64,000 bases of DNA from Planctomycetota bacterium (GTDB lineage: Bacteria; Planctomycetota; UBA1135; GCA-002686595), in assembly GCA_016795325.1 (NCBI GenBank), contig JAEUHY010000059.1:248001-312000 (forward strand), written 5' to 3'. The position numbers and the translations under genes were made by a program. The notes beneath the pieces were generated by a model, which was not told where the DNA came from, made no database searches, and saw only the letters and a program-made list of their open reading frames with translations. Shown piece after piece: positions 40,924 through 49,961 of this stretch; position 1 is the stretch's first letter, and each line of letters begins with the position of its first letter.

Positions 40924-41769
40924 TCAGACTTCGATCTGGGTCCACCAGTCGCGGGCGAGCTCCATCACGCCGCGGACGTCCTCCGCGCTGACGCCCAGCA
41001 GCTTGTGCCCGCGTGCGTCGAAACACGCCGCCGCTGAATCGACATCTCCCTCTTCGATGGAGTGCGTCGCCAGGTTGACCAGCGCCACGAGCGCGATCGC
41101 GGGCTCACTCAGCAGGCGCTCGCGGGGACCGTGGTGGAACTCGATCGCGTCGGCCACCAGTTGCGGAAGGCCCCAGGCCGACGCGATCAACGCGCCGACG
41201 TGCCCGTGGTGGAATCCCAGGCGGGCCTCTTCGCACACGTGCTCGGGCAGGTCGCGCTCACGCGCTTCACGCACGCAGGTGAGGAACGACTCGCCCAGTC
41301 CCTCGAGGAACAGGATCTTGCCGACATCGTGGAGCAGGCCAATGACTTGGAACTCGTCCGGCGCCAGCCCCAGGCGCGCCTTGCACCTGGACGCCAGGGC
41401 CGCGGACACCTGACCGGTCAGGATGGCGTGCTTCCACAGGAGTCGGCAGTCGAAGTCCGTTCCGCCCGTGACGTGGTCGTACTGGCGAAGGACGGAGGCC
41501 TGCATCGCCACGGTGCGCAGCATGCGGATGCCGAGCACGGCGGTGGCGTGTTCGGTGGAGATCACCTTCTCGCGCAGACCGAAGTAGGCGGAGTTCGCGA
41601 TCTTCAGGACCTTGGCGGCGATGGGGGCGTCCTCCGCGACAGCGGCGCCGATCTCGCGCACGCCGACGTCGGGGTCTTCGACGAGTGCGTTGATCTTGGC
41701 GACGACTTGAGGGAGCGTCGGCAGCTCCACGTTTTGGCTGACGAGAGACCGAGCAGCGGCTAGCGACAT
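40924..41769 (-). CDS. HDOD-domain signalling protein
   Basis: The 281-residue protein matches the HDOD family throughout: LPTLPQVVAKINALVEDPDV at the N-terminus, IAAKVLKIANSAYFGL, AVLGIRMLRTVAM, and an HD-like core VIGLLHDVGKILFLEGLG, although HDOD proteins lack phosphodiesterase activity in most cases. It comprises only the HDOD domain, without receiver or GGDEF parts. Members act in signalling, often in motility or cell-cycle control. No partner genes are adjacent. Confidence 0.92.
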   Translation of the reverse strand: MSLAAARSLVSQNVELPTLPQVVAKINALVEDPDVGVREIGAAVAEDAPIAAKVLKIANSAYFGLREKVISTEHATAVLGIRMLRTVAMQASVLRQYDHVTGGTDFDCRLLWKHAILTGQVSAALASRCKARLGLAPDEFQVIGLLHDVGKILFLEGLGESFLTCVREARERDLPEHVCEEARLGFHHGHVGALIASAWGLPQLVADAIEFHHGPRERLLSEPAIALVALVNLATHSIEEGDVDSAAACFDARGHKLLGVSAEDVRGVMELARDWWTQIEV

Positions 41770-42214
41770 CGAGGTGTGGATCTTGGCTGAAGGGGGGGCT
41801 TGGGCGCGGGCTCCGCTCCTGGAGCGCCGCGCCTGTCACGTGGCCTTTTCGGAGCCTCGAGCGCATGCACCTGAGACCGTTTCCTGCGGGAATTCAGGCC
41901 AAAATCCGCACAGCGCTGGCGGGCTTTCGAGGCTGCCCAGTTGAAACGCAGAGGCGTTTTTCGCGCCTTGAAGTCCGGCTGCGCGGGCGACGTCGGGGAT
42001 GGCCGCGGTTGCATCCCGAAAACTCTCCGCGCCCCTGGGGTCGCGCGGGCCTGAAGCGTCCTGTGCGTCGAGCGTGAACTCCTGCGAACGTCGGCGGCCG
42101 AGTCCGTCGGTTGTTTCGTCGCTGCACGCGCGCGGAAAAATCTGCCGCCGGCGACGGGTCGCGAATCGACGGCGTTGCGCCGACCGCACGCGCGCCGCAT
42201 GCTGCCCGGCTCGC
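41770..42214. other. Divergent intergenic region
   Basis: These 445 bp separate the HDOD gene from the divergent MFS gene. The base composition is somewhat less G/C-biased in wobble positions than in neighbouring genes, and I see no gene, repeat or RNA. Promoters for both genes should lie here. Confidence 0.5.
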
Positions 42215-43372
42215 ATGCCCAGGTCTGCTGTTGCGCTGGCGCTGTTCTTCGCGGTCAGCGTGGCGATGCTCGGCGTGTTCGTGCCCTTCTGGCCGGCCTG
42301 GCTCGAAGCGCGCGGCCTGTCCAAGTCGCAGATCGGGAGCCTAGTCGCTGCGTGGGCCTGGTCGCGCGGGCTGGCCGGCCCGCTCTTCGCTCACTGGGTC
42401 GACCGCAGCGGCGCCCGCCGGGCGTGGATCCTGGGCCTCTCGGTCGCCTCGACGCTGGCCTTCATCCCGTTCCAATTCGCCCGCGACTTCGAGTTGTTGC
42501 TCGGACTGACGGTCTTGTTCGGCGCGCTCCACTCGCAGGTCATTCCGCTCGGCGAGAACCTGATCCTGTTCGAGGCGCGCCGCCTGCGCTTCAGCTACGC
42601 GGGAGTGCGCTGGTTCGGCTCGGTTTCCTTCCTGCTGGTCAGCGTGTTCGCCGGCTGGGCGCTCGACGATGGCCACGCGGAGCGCGCCTTTCCCCTGGCG
42701 CTGGGGTTCCTTGCGCTGACTTGCCTGGCGGCGCTGGCGCTGCCGCGCGAGCCAGGCGTCGCGCCGGCCGCGGCCCCGCAGCGCGCGAACGCGCCTTGGC
42801 GCGCGCTGTGGGCCCGCAAATCCCTGCTGTGCGCCCTGGCGGGTCTGGGCGTGCTGCAGGCCGCCCACGCGGCCTACTACGCGTACTCGACACTGCATTG
42901 GAACGCCGCCGGACACAGCACCACGGCCATCGGTTGGCTGTGGGCGGAAGGGGTGGTGGCCGAGATCGCGCTCTTCGCGCTGGTCGGCAACCTGCGTGTG
43001 CAGATCGGCGAACGCGCGCTGCTCGGCTTCGCCGTCGTGGGCTCGCTCGTGCGCTGGACGGCCCTGGGCCTGACCACCGACCTCGAGTGGTTGCTCGCGA
43101 CCCAGTGGTTGCACGCCCTGACCTTCGGCGCCACACACCTCGCCGCGATGGGACTGCTCGCGCGCAGCGTGGGGGTCGAACTTTCGGCGAGCGCCCAGAG
43201 CGTGTACTCGTCGGTCAACATCGCGGCCCACGCCACCACGGTGGCGTTGACCGCGCGACTGTTCGACGAGCGCGGCGCCGCAGTCTTCTGGCCGATGCTG
43301 CCGATCGCCCTGGCGGGGGGCGCGCTGGCCTGGTTCGGCATGGCGCGCGAGCGGGCGCGTCCTGCGGCCTAG
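42215..43372 (+). CDS. MFS transporter, HcaT-like
   Basis: The 385-residue carrier has about twelve transmembrane helices and begins ALALFFAVSVAMLGVFVPFW followed by LEARGLSKSQIGSLVAAWAW, characteristic of the MFS_1-like/3-phenylpropionate transporter (HcaT) group. The motif HWVDRSGARRAWILGLS stands for the TM2-3 loop, and the FSYAGVRWFGSVSFL block is diagnostic. Substrate unknown. ATG 42215 removes a long basic extension that is not conserved. Confidence 0.85.
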   Translation: MPRSAVALALFFAVSVAMLGVFVPFWPAWLEARGLSKSQIGSLVAAWAWSRGLAGPLFAHWVDRSGARRAWILGLSVASTLAFIPFQFARDFELLLGLTVLFGALHSQVIPLGENLILFEARRLRFSYAGVRWFGSVSFLLVSVFAGWALDDGHAERAFPLALGFLALTCLAALALPREPGVAPAAAPQRANAPWRALWARKSLLCALAGLGVLQAAHAAYYAYSTLHWNAAGHSTTAIGWLWAEGVVAEIALFALVGNLRVQIGERALLGFAVVGSLVRWTALGLTTDLEWLLATQWLHALTFGATHLAAMGLLARSVGVELSASAQSVYSSVNIAAHATTVALTARLFDERGAAVFWPMLPIALAGGALAWFGMARERARPAA

Positions 43373-43409
43373 TTGCGTCGCTGGACTGCGCCGAGAACGC
43401 GCGTGAGCC

Positions 43410-43910
43410 CTAGCTCTCGGCGTCGGCGTCGAGTTCGGTCGGGGCGGCGTCGCGCACGTCGCTGCCCGTGCCACGCAAGCGCCGGCGCGGCAACGGCAAG
43501 TCGGGCAGCTTCACCGCGCGCCAGTCCACAGGGCGAGCGTCCTGGTACAGCGAGTCCATGTCGTAGTACTCGCGCGCTTCGCCCTGCATGAGGTGCACGA
43601 TCACGTCGCCGAAATCGAGCAGCACCCACCAACCGAGCTCCACGCCTTCCGCGCGCGAGTGGGTTTCCCCGGCGGCCTTGAGGCGCGTGTGCAACTCGTT
43701 GTAGAGCGCCTTGATCTGCGGGCGTGAGCGGCCGGTGGCGACGACGACGTAGTCGGCAATGCGGTTGGACCCGTCGAGCTCGAGGACGGCGATGTCCTCG
43801 GCCTTCTTCAGATCGGCGAGATGGGCGGCCGCGGCGGCCAGTTCGAGCGCTTCGATGACGAGGGGTTCCTGTGCAGGCGGCCACGGGGGCCGCGGATTCG
43901 TGGGCCGCAT
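43410..43910 (-). CDS. rsfS: Ribosome silencing factor RsfS
   Basis: RsfS binds ribosomal protein L14 and blocks subunit joining in starvation. The 166-residue protein contains the whole DUF143 core: KKAEDIAVLELDGSNRIADY, VVVATGRSRPQIKALYNEL, GWWVLLDFGDVIVHLMQGEA and REYYDMDSLYQDA. It has a non-conserved 40-residue C-terminal tail rich in Arg and Asp. Usually neighbours nadD; not the case here. Confidence 0.95.
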   Translation of the reverse strand: MRPTNPRPPWPPAQEPLVIEALELAAAAAHLADLKKAEDIAVLELDGSNRIADYVVVATGRSRPQIKALYNELHTRLKAAGETHSRAEGVELGWWVLLDFGDVIVHLMQGEAREYYDMDSLYQDARPVDWRAVKLPDLPLPRRRLRGTGSDVRDAAPTELDADAES

Positions 43911-43955
43911 TCTAGCCTCGGCCAGAGGCCGAAACGTTCGAGGGCGGGTAAACGG

Positions 43956-43992
43956 CGACGGCCGCGTCCGGTTGCGCCGGTCGCGGCCGTCG
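43956..43992 (-). terminator. Hairpin downstream of hppA
   Basis: An 11-bp perfect stem, cgacggccgcg against cgcggccgtcg, with a further ccgg/ccgg inner stem lies 19 bp beyond the hppA stop, ahead of rsfS. It probably ends hppA transcription, though no long T-run follows. Confidence 0.6.
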
Positions 43993-44010
43993 AGAGAACT
44001 CAGCCGCGGC

Positions 44011-46128
44011 TCAGATGAACCAGGGCAGGAAGATCACGCCCACGACCGTCATGAGCTTGATCAAGATGTTGAGGCTGGGGCCCGAGGTGTCCTTGAACGG
44101 GTCGCCGACCGTGTCGCCCACGACCGCCGCCTTGTGGACCGGGCCGCCCTTGCCGCCGAAGGCGCCGGCTTCGATGTACTTCTTGGCGTTGTCCCACGCT
44201 CCGCCCGCGTTCGACATGAAGATCGCGAGCATCACCGAGCTGACGAGCGCGCCGGCGAGCATTCCGCCCAGCGCCTGGATGCCCAGGAACTTGCCGATCA
44301 CGACCGGCGCCGCGACGGCCAGCAAGCCGGGGACGGCCATCTGCTTGATCGCGCCTTCGGTGGCGATCGCCACGCAGCGCGCGGCGTCGGCCTTGGCGGT
44401 GCCTTCCATCAGACCCTTGATCTCGCGGAACTGACGGCGCACTTCCTCGACCATCTTGTTGGCCGCGTTGCCGACCGCGCGCATGGTCATCGCGCTGAAC
44501 AGGAACGGCAGGAAGCCGCCGATCAGCAGGCCGACCGTGACGGAGACGGAGTTGATGTCGAGCAGGATCGTCCCGTCCGGGGCGAGCATGCCCTTGGCCG
44601 ACTCGCCCTTGGCGCGGATCAACTCGCCGCCGCGCGTGCAGAACGCGCTGAACAGCGCCAGCGCCGTGAGCGCGGCGGAGCCGATCGCGAAGCCCTTGCC
44701 GATGGCCGCGGTCGTGTTGCCGCAGGCGTCGAGCGAGTCCGTGCGGTGGCGCACTTCCTTGGGCAGTCCCGCCATCTCGGCGAGGCCGCCGGCGTTGTCC
44801 GCCACCGGGCCGTACGCGTCGACGGCGAGCGAGATGCCGAGCGTGGAGAGCATGCCCACCGCGCTCATCGCCACGCCGTAGATGCCGGCGAACTCGAAGC
44901 TCACCCAGATCGCGACGCACACGAAGATCACCGGCAGCGCCACCGACTCGAAGCCGGTCGCCAGGCCGTGGATGATGTTCGTCGCCGCGCCGGTCTGCGA
45001 CTGGAAGGCGATGTTCTTGACCGGCTTGTACGAGGCCGAGGTGTAGTAGTCGGTCAGCTTGCCGATGATCACGCCGGCGACGAGGCCCGACACGATCGCG
45101 ATGAACACCTTGACGCTGCTCGCCATGGCGATCGACTCGCTGCCGATCTTGGCGGGCATCGGAAGGGTCGAGCACAGCCACCAGATCGCGCCCGCGACGA
45201 CGATCGACGCGACCACCAGTCCGCGGAACAGGGCCGACTGCAGTTGGCTCTCCTCCTTCGCGCTCACGAAGAACGAGCCCACGATCGAGGAGAGGATGCC
45301 CAGTCCGGAGACCGCGATGGGCAGCAGCACCATCGAAGTCATGACTTCCTGTCCGTCGCCCTTGAAGGCGAAGTAGGCGAGAGACATGGCTGCGACGATC
45401 GAGCCCGCGTAGGACTCGAACAGGTCGGCGCCCATGCCCGCCACGTCGCCGACGTTGTCGCCGACGTTGTCGGCGATCACCGCCGGATTGCGCGGATCGT
45501 CCTCGGGAATGCCCGCTTCGATCTTGCCCACCAGGTCGCCGCCGACGTCAGCGGCCTTGGTGTAGATGCCGCCGCCCACGCGTGCGAACAGCGCGATCGA
45601 GCTCGCGCCGAAGCTGAAGCCGAGCACGGCGTTGAGCGCGTTCTCGTTGATCTCCTTCAGGCCGTCCGTGTACGCGTAGGTGAAGCCCACGAGGCCCAGC
45701 AGCGCGAGGCCGACCACGGTCATGCCCATGACCGAGCCCGATCCGAAGGCGACCTTCAGAGCATCGCTCAGGCTCGTGCGGGCGGCCTGCGTCGTGCGCA
45801 CGGCCGCGCGCGTCGACGTGTACATCCCGAAGTAGCCCGCCAGCGCCGAGGCGCCGGCGCCGGACACGAAAGCGATCGCGGTGCGGACGCCGAGCCCGTT
45901 CGATTCGGGGCTGATGCCGATGATCACGGCAACGGCCACGACGAACACGGCCAGCCACTTGTACTCCGCTGCGAGGAAGGCCGTCGCGCCTTCCTGGACC
46001 AGCTTGGAGATGTCCTGCATCTTCTGGTCGCCGGGGTCCTTCTTCATGATCTGCGTGAACATGAAGAAGGCGAACACCAGGGCTGCGAGAGCGCAGCCGC
46101 CGGAGACGTAGAGGAAGTTGATGTCCAT
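44011..46128 (-). CDS. hppA: Membrane-bound ion-pumping pyrophosphatase
   Basis: HppA couples hydrolysis of pyrophosphate to H+ or Na+ transport across the inner membrane. The 705-residue protein has about 16 transmembrane helices and the pyrophosphate-site motifs DVGGDLVGKIEAGIPEDDPR, DNVGDNVGDVAGMGADLFES and VVGDTVGDPFKDTSGPSLN. GNTTAAIGKGFAIGSA, with Ala in GNTTAA where K+-independent enzymes carry Lys, indicates a K+-dependent enzyme. Ion choice cannot be fixed by eye. It is monocistronic with a terminator downstream. PPi from biosynthesis would feed both it and the PPi-type PFK. Confidence 0.96.
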   Translation of the reverse strand: MDINFLYVSGGCALAALVFAFFMFTQIMKKDPGDQKMQDISKLVQEGATAFLAAEYKWLAVFVVAVAVIIGISPESNGLGVRTAIAFVSGAGASALAGYFGMYTSTRAAVRTTQAARTSLSDALKVAFGSGSVMGMTVVGLALLGLVGFTYAYTDGLKEINENALNAVLGFSFGASSIALFARVGGGIYTKAADVGGDLVGKIEAGIPEDDPRNPAVIADNVGDNVGDVAGMGADLFESYAGSIVAAMSLAYFAFKGDGQEVMTSMVLLPIAVSGLGILSSIVGSFFVSAKEESQLQSALFRGLVVASIVVAGAIWWLCSTLPMPAKIGSESIAMASSVKVFIAIVSGLVAGVIIGKLTDYYTSASYKPVKNIAFQSQTGAATNIIHGLATGFESVALPVIFVCVAIWVSFEFAGIYGVAMSAVGMLSTLGISLAVDAYGPVADNAGGLAEMAGLPKEVRHRTDSLDACGNTTAAIGKGFAIGSAALTALALFSAFCTRGGELIRAKGESAKGMLAPDGTILLDINSVSVTVGLLIGGFLPFLFSAMTMRAVGNAANKMVEEVRRQFREIKGLMEGTAKADAARCVAIATEGAIKQMAVPGLLAVAAPVVIGKFLGIQALGGMLAGALVSSVMLAIFMSNAGGAWDNAKKYIEAGAFGGKGGPVHKAAVVGDTVGDPFKDTSGPSLNILIKLMTVVGVIFLPWFI

Positions 46129-46405
46129 CCGAGGAATCGGGGGCTAGTTGGTGTGGAGCCGTGAGGCGCCTCGATGGCGCCCGGGCTCAACCGGGGAGTG
46201 AGGGGCGTAGGGAGTGACGGGCGCGCGGGCGCAAAGGGCTGTCTGGCCTGCGATTTCCACGCGCGGGCGCCTGTCGGCAGACAAATGGGGCAAGGAGCTT
46301 AGCGAGGCCGTTCCAAGGGTCAACCGCAGCGGGCCGCGGGGCTCGTCGACGGCCCTTGGAACCTGGAAGAGCTTTCGCGCTCGGAGAGGCGTCCGTGGCG
46401 CGCGG

Positions 46406-47053
46406 TCACTCGCCGGCGACCGGCTCGCGCGGCGGCGGCGGGGGGGGCGGCCGGCTGGCGCTGCGACGCGTGGCCAGGCGGCCCACCACGGCGAGCACGA
46501 GCACGATCCCGATCAGGATCGCCAGCTTGACCCAGCCGCCGTGGCCGCCCTCGGCGAGCTTGCCGGCGGCGTAGCTCGCCACCCAGATCGAGGAGGGGAC
46601 GCTGACCAGCACGCCCAGGCCGTCGATGAGCAGGAAGCGGCCGAAGCTCATCTTCATCGAGCCGACGAGGAAGTAACCGGCCAGGCGCGCACCGGGCATG
46701 AAGCGCAGCACGAACGTGCCCCACAACCCGTGGGTGCGGAACTTCTCTTCCAGGCGTGCAAAGCGCTCGGGGTGCAGCACGCGCCGGACCCAACGGCCCT
46801 GGAGCGCGCGCATGCCGTACACGCGGCCCAACCAGTAAGGGATCGAGTCGCCCAGCAGGATCGCCGCGCTGCACACCAGCGACACGGGCACGAATTCGAC
46901 CTTGCCCTCGTGCATCAAGTAGCCGCACGCGACCAGCGTCACTTCCTCGGGCAGCGGCAGTCCCACGCCGCACAGCAGCAGCACGACGAAGGGCCCGAGG
47001 TAGTGGAACTGGTGGATGTACGTCTGCACCAGTTCTTGGAGGGACTCCAGCAT
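46406..47053 (-). CDS. DedA-family membrane protein
   Basis: The 215-residue polytopic protein carries FVVLLLCGVGLPLPEEVTLV and the signature FVLRFMPGARLAGYFLVGSM of the DedA/VTT family, implicated in flipping lipids (e.g. undecaprenyl phosphate) and membrane homeostasis. It ends in a run of Pro (PPPPPPP) and PVAGE, probably cytosolic. Start ATG at 47053. It diverges from the lipoprotein hydrolase, 98 bp apart. Confidence 0.92.
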   Translation of the reverse strand: MLESLQELVQTYIHQFHYLGPFVVLLLCGVGLPLPEEVTLVACGYLMHEGKVEFVPVSLVCSAAILLGDSIPYWLGRVYGMRALQGRWVRRVLHPERFARLEEKFRTHGLWGTFVLRFMPGARLAGYFLVGSMKMSFGRFLLIDGLGVLVSVPSSIWVASYAAGKLAEGGHGGWVKLAILIGIVLVLAVVGRLATRRSASRPPPPPPPREPVAGE

Positions 47054-47151
47054 GGTTTCGAGCCAGGGATCCTACGGTGCGGCGAGCGATTCGCCATGTC
47101 GCCGCTCGGGTTCGGCTTGTGCGCAGCTCGAGCGCGTGCGATGAACGAGCC

Positions 47152-48003
47152 GTGCAACGTCGCTGGCTGATCCTGGGCGTACTCGCCGCCGCTGGCGCTG
47201 CGATCGCCGGTTGCGGGTCGTTCGGGCCGCCGGACATGTCGCGCGCCTTCGAGGGTCGCCCGGCGCCGGTGGAACAGCGAATGGAACTGCCCGGAGGCCG
47301 CGCGCTGCGCTCTTTCGAAACCGGGCGGGCCGACGGGCCCCTGGTGCTGTTCGTCCACGGCTCGCCCGGGGCCTGGAACGATTTCGCGTACGTGATGGCC
47401 GACCCCGAGCTGGCCGCGCGCGCCAAGCTTGTGGCGGTCGACCGGATCGGCTGGGGCGGTTCCGCCGCGGGCGGGCTCGAACCGCGTCTGCGCGAGCAGG
47501 CCGCAGCGCTCGCGGAACTGCTGCGCTCCCGCGCTCAGGGCCCGGCCGTGGTCGTCGGTCACTCCTACGGCGGTCCGGTGGCGGCGCAGCTCGCGCTGGA
47601 CGCGCCCGAACTCGTCGCGGCCGTCGTGCTCGTCGCCGCCTCGGTCGATCCGGCGCTCGAGGACACGCTCTGGTGGCAGAGTCTGGGGCGCACCGTGCTG
47701 GTGCGCGCGATCCTGCCCGACGTGCTGCGGCGCGCCGACGACGAGATCGCTCCGCTGCGCGCGGAGCTCGAACAACTCGAGCCGCGCTGGTCGCAGCTGC
47801 GCCTGCCCGTGTTCGTGCTGCAGGGACTCGACGACGCGCTCGTGCCGCCCGCGAACGCGGACTTCGTCGAGCGCGTCGCCACGAACACGGCCCTGGTCGT
47901 GGAGCGACTCCCCGACCAGGGCCACTTGATTCCGTGGGAGCGTCCCGCCGAACTCACCGCGCTCATCCAACGCGCGCTCGATTCGGTTCGCGCTCCTCGC
48001 TGA
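47152..48003 (+). CDS. Alpha/beta-hydrolase lipoprotein
   Basis: The 283-residue product has a lipoprotein signal (WLILGVLAAAGAAIAGC) followed by an alpha/beta-hydrolase domain: oxyanion-hole HGSPG, nucleophile elbow GHSYGG (Ser about 143), acid DDALVPP and His in QGHLIPWE. Substrate unknown; related lipoproteins are esterases or epoxide/peptide hydrolases. GTG at 47152 puts the signal at the N-terminus, whereas the frame stays open far upstream across the DedA gene. It converges with the FG-GAP gene (15-bp gap). Confidence 0.85.
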   Translation: MQRRWLILGVLAAAGAAIAGCGSFGPPDMSRAFEGRPAPVEQRMELPGGRALRSFETGRADGPLVLFVHGSPGAWNDFAYVMADPELAARAKLVAVDRIGWGGSAAGGLEPRLREQAAALAELLRSRAQGPAVVVGHSYGGPVAAQLALDAPELVAAVVLVAASVDPALEDTLWWQSLGRTVLVRAILPDVLRRADDEIAPLRAELEQLEPRWSQLRLPVFVLQGLDDALVPPANADFVERVATNTALVVERLPDQGHLIPWERPAELTALIQRALDSVRAPR

Positions 48004-48018
48004 GCCCGCGCGCACGCC

Positions 48019-49728
48019 TCACGGCGCGATGTCGAAGCGCAGCGCGTTCGTCAGCCCGATGTTGTTCGGGAAGGCGAAGCCCGGATCGCGGTGCCAGAAC
48101 TGCGCGTAGAGCCGCTCGCCCGCAGGCAGGTTGTACTGCTGCATCAGCGACTGGCTGAAGTGGAAGTCGAAGCTGCCCTCGCAGGCGGCGGCGCCGCCGG
48201 AGTTCTGCTGCTGCGTGCGCACGATCGGCTGGCCGACGAGCAGCATCCCGCCGCCGAACGGAGTCGTCGCGTTCGTGAAGCCCCAGAACAACATGCCGGC
48301 CTTCTGCGCGACCACGTCGCTCGCGGTGATGTGGAAGTTGTCGCCCAGCGTGCGGCTCGCGGAGCCGCTGAAGCCGATGCGCGGCAGGCACCCGGCGCTG
48401 TTCGTCTTCGCCGCGCCGTAGCGCTGCGGCGTCGCCACGCCGCCGAGCATCAGGCGCACACGCCCTGCGTTCGAGCCGTTCGCATCTTCCGCGGGCGCCC
48501 CGATCAGCAGCTCGGAGCGGCCGTCGTTGTTCAGGTCCGCGCCCGCGGCGAGACCGCGGCCGAAGTCGCTGTCGTTCTCCCAGCCCCAGTGGGTCGCGAG
48601 CAACGCGCCGTCGACGCCGGAGTGGATGCGCACGGCGCCGCGCACGCCGAAACCGACGAGGTTCAGCCCGGTCACTGCGACCGCGAGGTCGGGCACGCCG
48701 TCGCTGTTCCAGTCGCCGCAACCGGCGAGCGCGGCGCCGACGCGCTGCTGGTCGGACGAGCCGACGAGTTCGAAGAGCTGCGCTCCGCTCCAGCTGTCGA
48801 GCACGCGCACCCGGCCGCGCGCCGCGCCGCCGCCGTCGTAGTGCGGCGTGCCGATCGCGACGTCCGTGCGCCCGTTGCCGTCGACGTCGCCGAGCGCGGC
48901 GAGCGTCCAGCCGAGCTGTTCGAAGCTCTCGCTGCCCATGGCCCCGCCGAAGTGGTCGCCCAGGCCGCGCACGAAGTACACGCCGCCGACGCTCAGCAGG
49001 CTCGACCACGGATGCACGTAGCCCGGCGCGCCCACGGCGAAGTCGGCCTTGCCGTCGCCGCTGACGTCGCCCAGCGGCGCGAGCGACCAGCCCGCGAGCG
49101 CACCCGGAGAGTTGGGGGACCAATCCTGCAGAAGCGCGCCGTTGAAGCCGTTGTAGATGCGCACACGTCCGGCGTTGTCGACGCCGTTGACCTCTGCAAA
49201 GGGCGCAGCGATCGCCCAATCGTCGCGTCCGTCGCCGTTGATGTCGCCGAGGTTCGCCACTTCGTGGCCGAGGAACTCGTTCTGGCTCTGGCCGTAGTAC
49301 GCGCCGAGCTGCGCGCCGGTGTTTGAGTTGAACAGGAACGCAGCGCCTTGCTTCGCGAGCGTCTGCGTGTGCGACGGCGCGCCGATGACCAGATCGGGGC
49401 GACCGTCGCCGGTGATGTCGGGCGTGGCCGCGATCGAGGCGCCGAACTCGGACTGGTTGCCCGGCCCGACGAGCACGCGCAGGACGTTGCCGGTCTTGCC
49501 CGAGTGCACGCGCACGACGCCGCGCCGCGTGCCGTTCTGGAGGTAGTCCTCGAACGGCGCGCCCACCGCGTAGTCCTCGACGCCGTCGGCGTTGAGGTCG
49601 GGCAGGAGGGCGACACAGGCGCCGGCTTGAGCCGCGCCGTGCGCGCCATCGTGCGTGTAGAGGTAGGCCTGAGCTTGCGCGAGGCCTGAGAGCAGGAGCG
49701 AAGCGAGGAGGATGTTGCGGGTCTTCAT
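48019..49728 (-). CDS. Secreted FG-GAP (integrin-like) propeller protein A
   Basis: The 569-residue protein has a signal peptide (MKTRNILLASLLLSGLAQAQ) and seven FG-GAP repeats with Ca-binding DxDxDGxxD loops (LPDLNADGVEDYAVGAPF, TPDITGDGRPDLVIGAPS, LGDINGDGRDDWAIAAPF, LGDVDGNGRTDVAIGTPH), an integrin-alpha-type seven-bladed propeller. From about residue 435 it bears the module shared with the 6254, 49962 and 56760 proteins, ending HRDPGFAFPNNIGLTNALRF. It lacks the first and third conserved cysteines of the module. Extracellular ligand- or carbohydrate-binding is likely; catalytic residues are absent. Confidence 0.9.
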   Translation of the reverse strand: MKTRNILLASLLLSGLAQAQAYLYTHDGAHGAAQAGACVALLPDLNADGVEDYAVGAPFEDYLQNGTRRGVVRVHSGKTGNVLRVLVGPGNQSEFGASIAATPDITGDGRPDLVIGAPSHTQTLAKQGAAFLFNSNTGAQLGAYYGQSQNEFLGHEVANLGDINGDGRDDWAIAAPFAEVNGVDNAGRVRIYNGFNGALLQDWSPNSPGALAGWSLAPLGDVSGDGKADFAVGAPGYVHPWSSLLSVGGVYFVRGLGDHFGGAMGSESFEQLGWTLAALGDVDGNGRTDVAIGTPHYDGGGAARGRVRVLDSWSGAQLFELVGSSDQQRVGAALAGCGDWNSDGVPDLAVAVTGLNLVGFGVRGAVRIHSGVDGALLATHWGWENDSDFGRGLAAGADLNNDGRSELLIGAPAEDANGSNAGRVRLMLGGVATPQRYGAAKTNSAGCLPRIGFSGSASRTLGDNFHITASDVVAQKAGMLFWGFTNATTPFGGGMLLVGQPIVRTQQQNSGGAAACEGSFDFHFSQSLMQQYNLPAGERLYAQFWHRDPGFAFPNNIGLTNALRFDIAP

Positions 49729-49898
49729 GGCAGGGAGCGCGTCGTGCGCTGCGTGGAGTGCAGTTGCGTGGTTCGGGATCGGATCGGCGCGTCGAAAGGA
49801 CGCGCGCTCTGCCGCACCCATGCGAGGCGCTTGCGCGGGGTCACGCGAAATGTGCGAGGTTTTCGCGCCTTTTCCGCGAGCAGCGCTCCAACTACGGC

Positions 49899-49930
49899 GC
49901 GAGCCCGCCGGCCGAAGCCGACGGGCTCGC
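49899..49930 (-). terminator. Hairpin between FG-GAP genes
   Basis: A 9-bp stem gcgagcccg/cgggctcgc with inner cggc/gccg and a CGAA loop lies 32 bp after the stop of FG-GAP protein B and 170 bp upstream of the start of FG-GAP protein A. It probably ends transcription of B. The CGAA loop recurs in the tRNA-Lys terminator. The rest of the 233-bp gap is unremarkable. Confidence 0.55.
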
Positions 49931-49961
49931 ACGCAGGACGCCGATGCGGGATCGCGGGTGG

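Noticed and set aside
43759..46164. 801-codon open frame on the + strand
   Set aside because: Antisense to hppA and rsfS, composed of His/Arg/Asp-rich low-complexity sequence.
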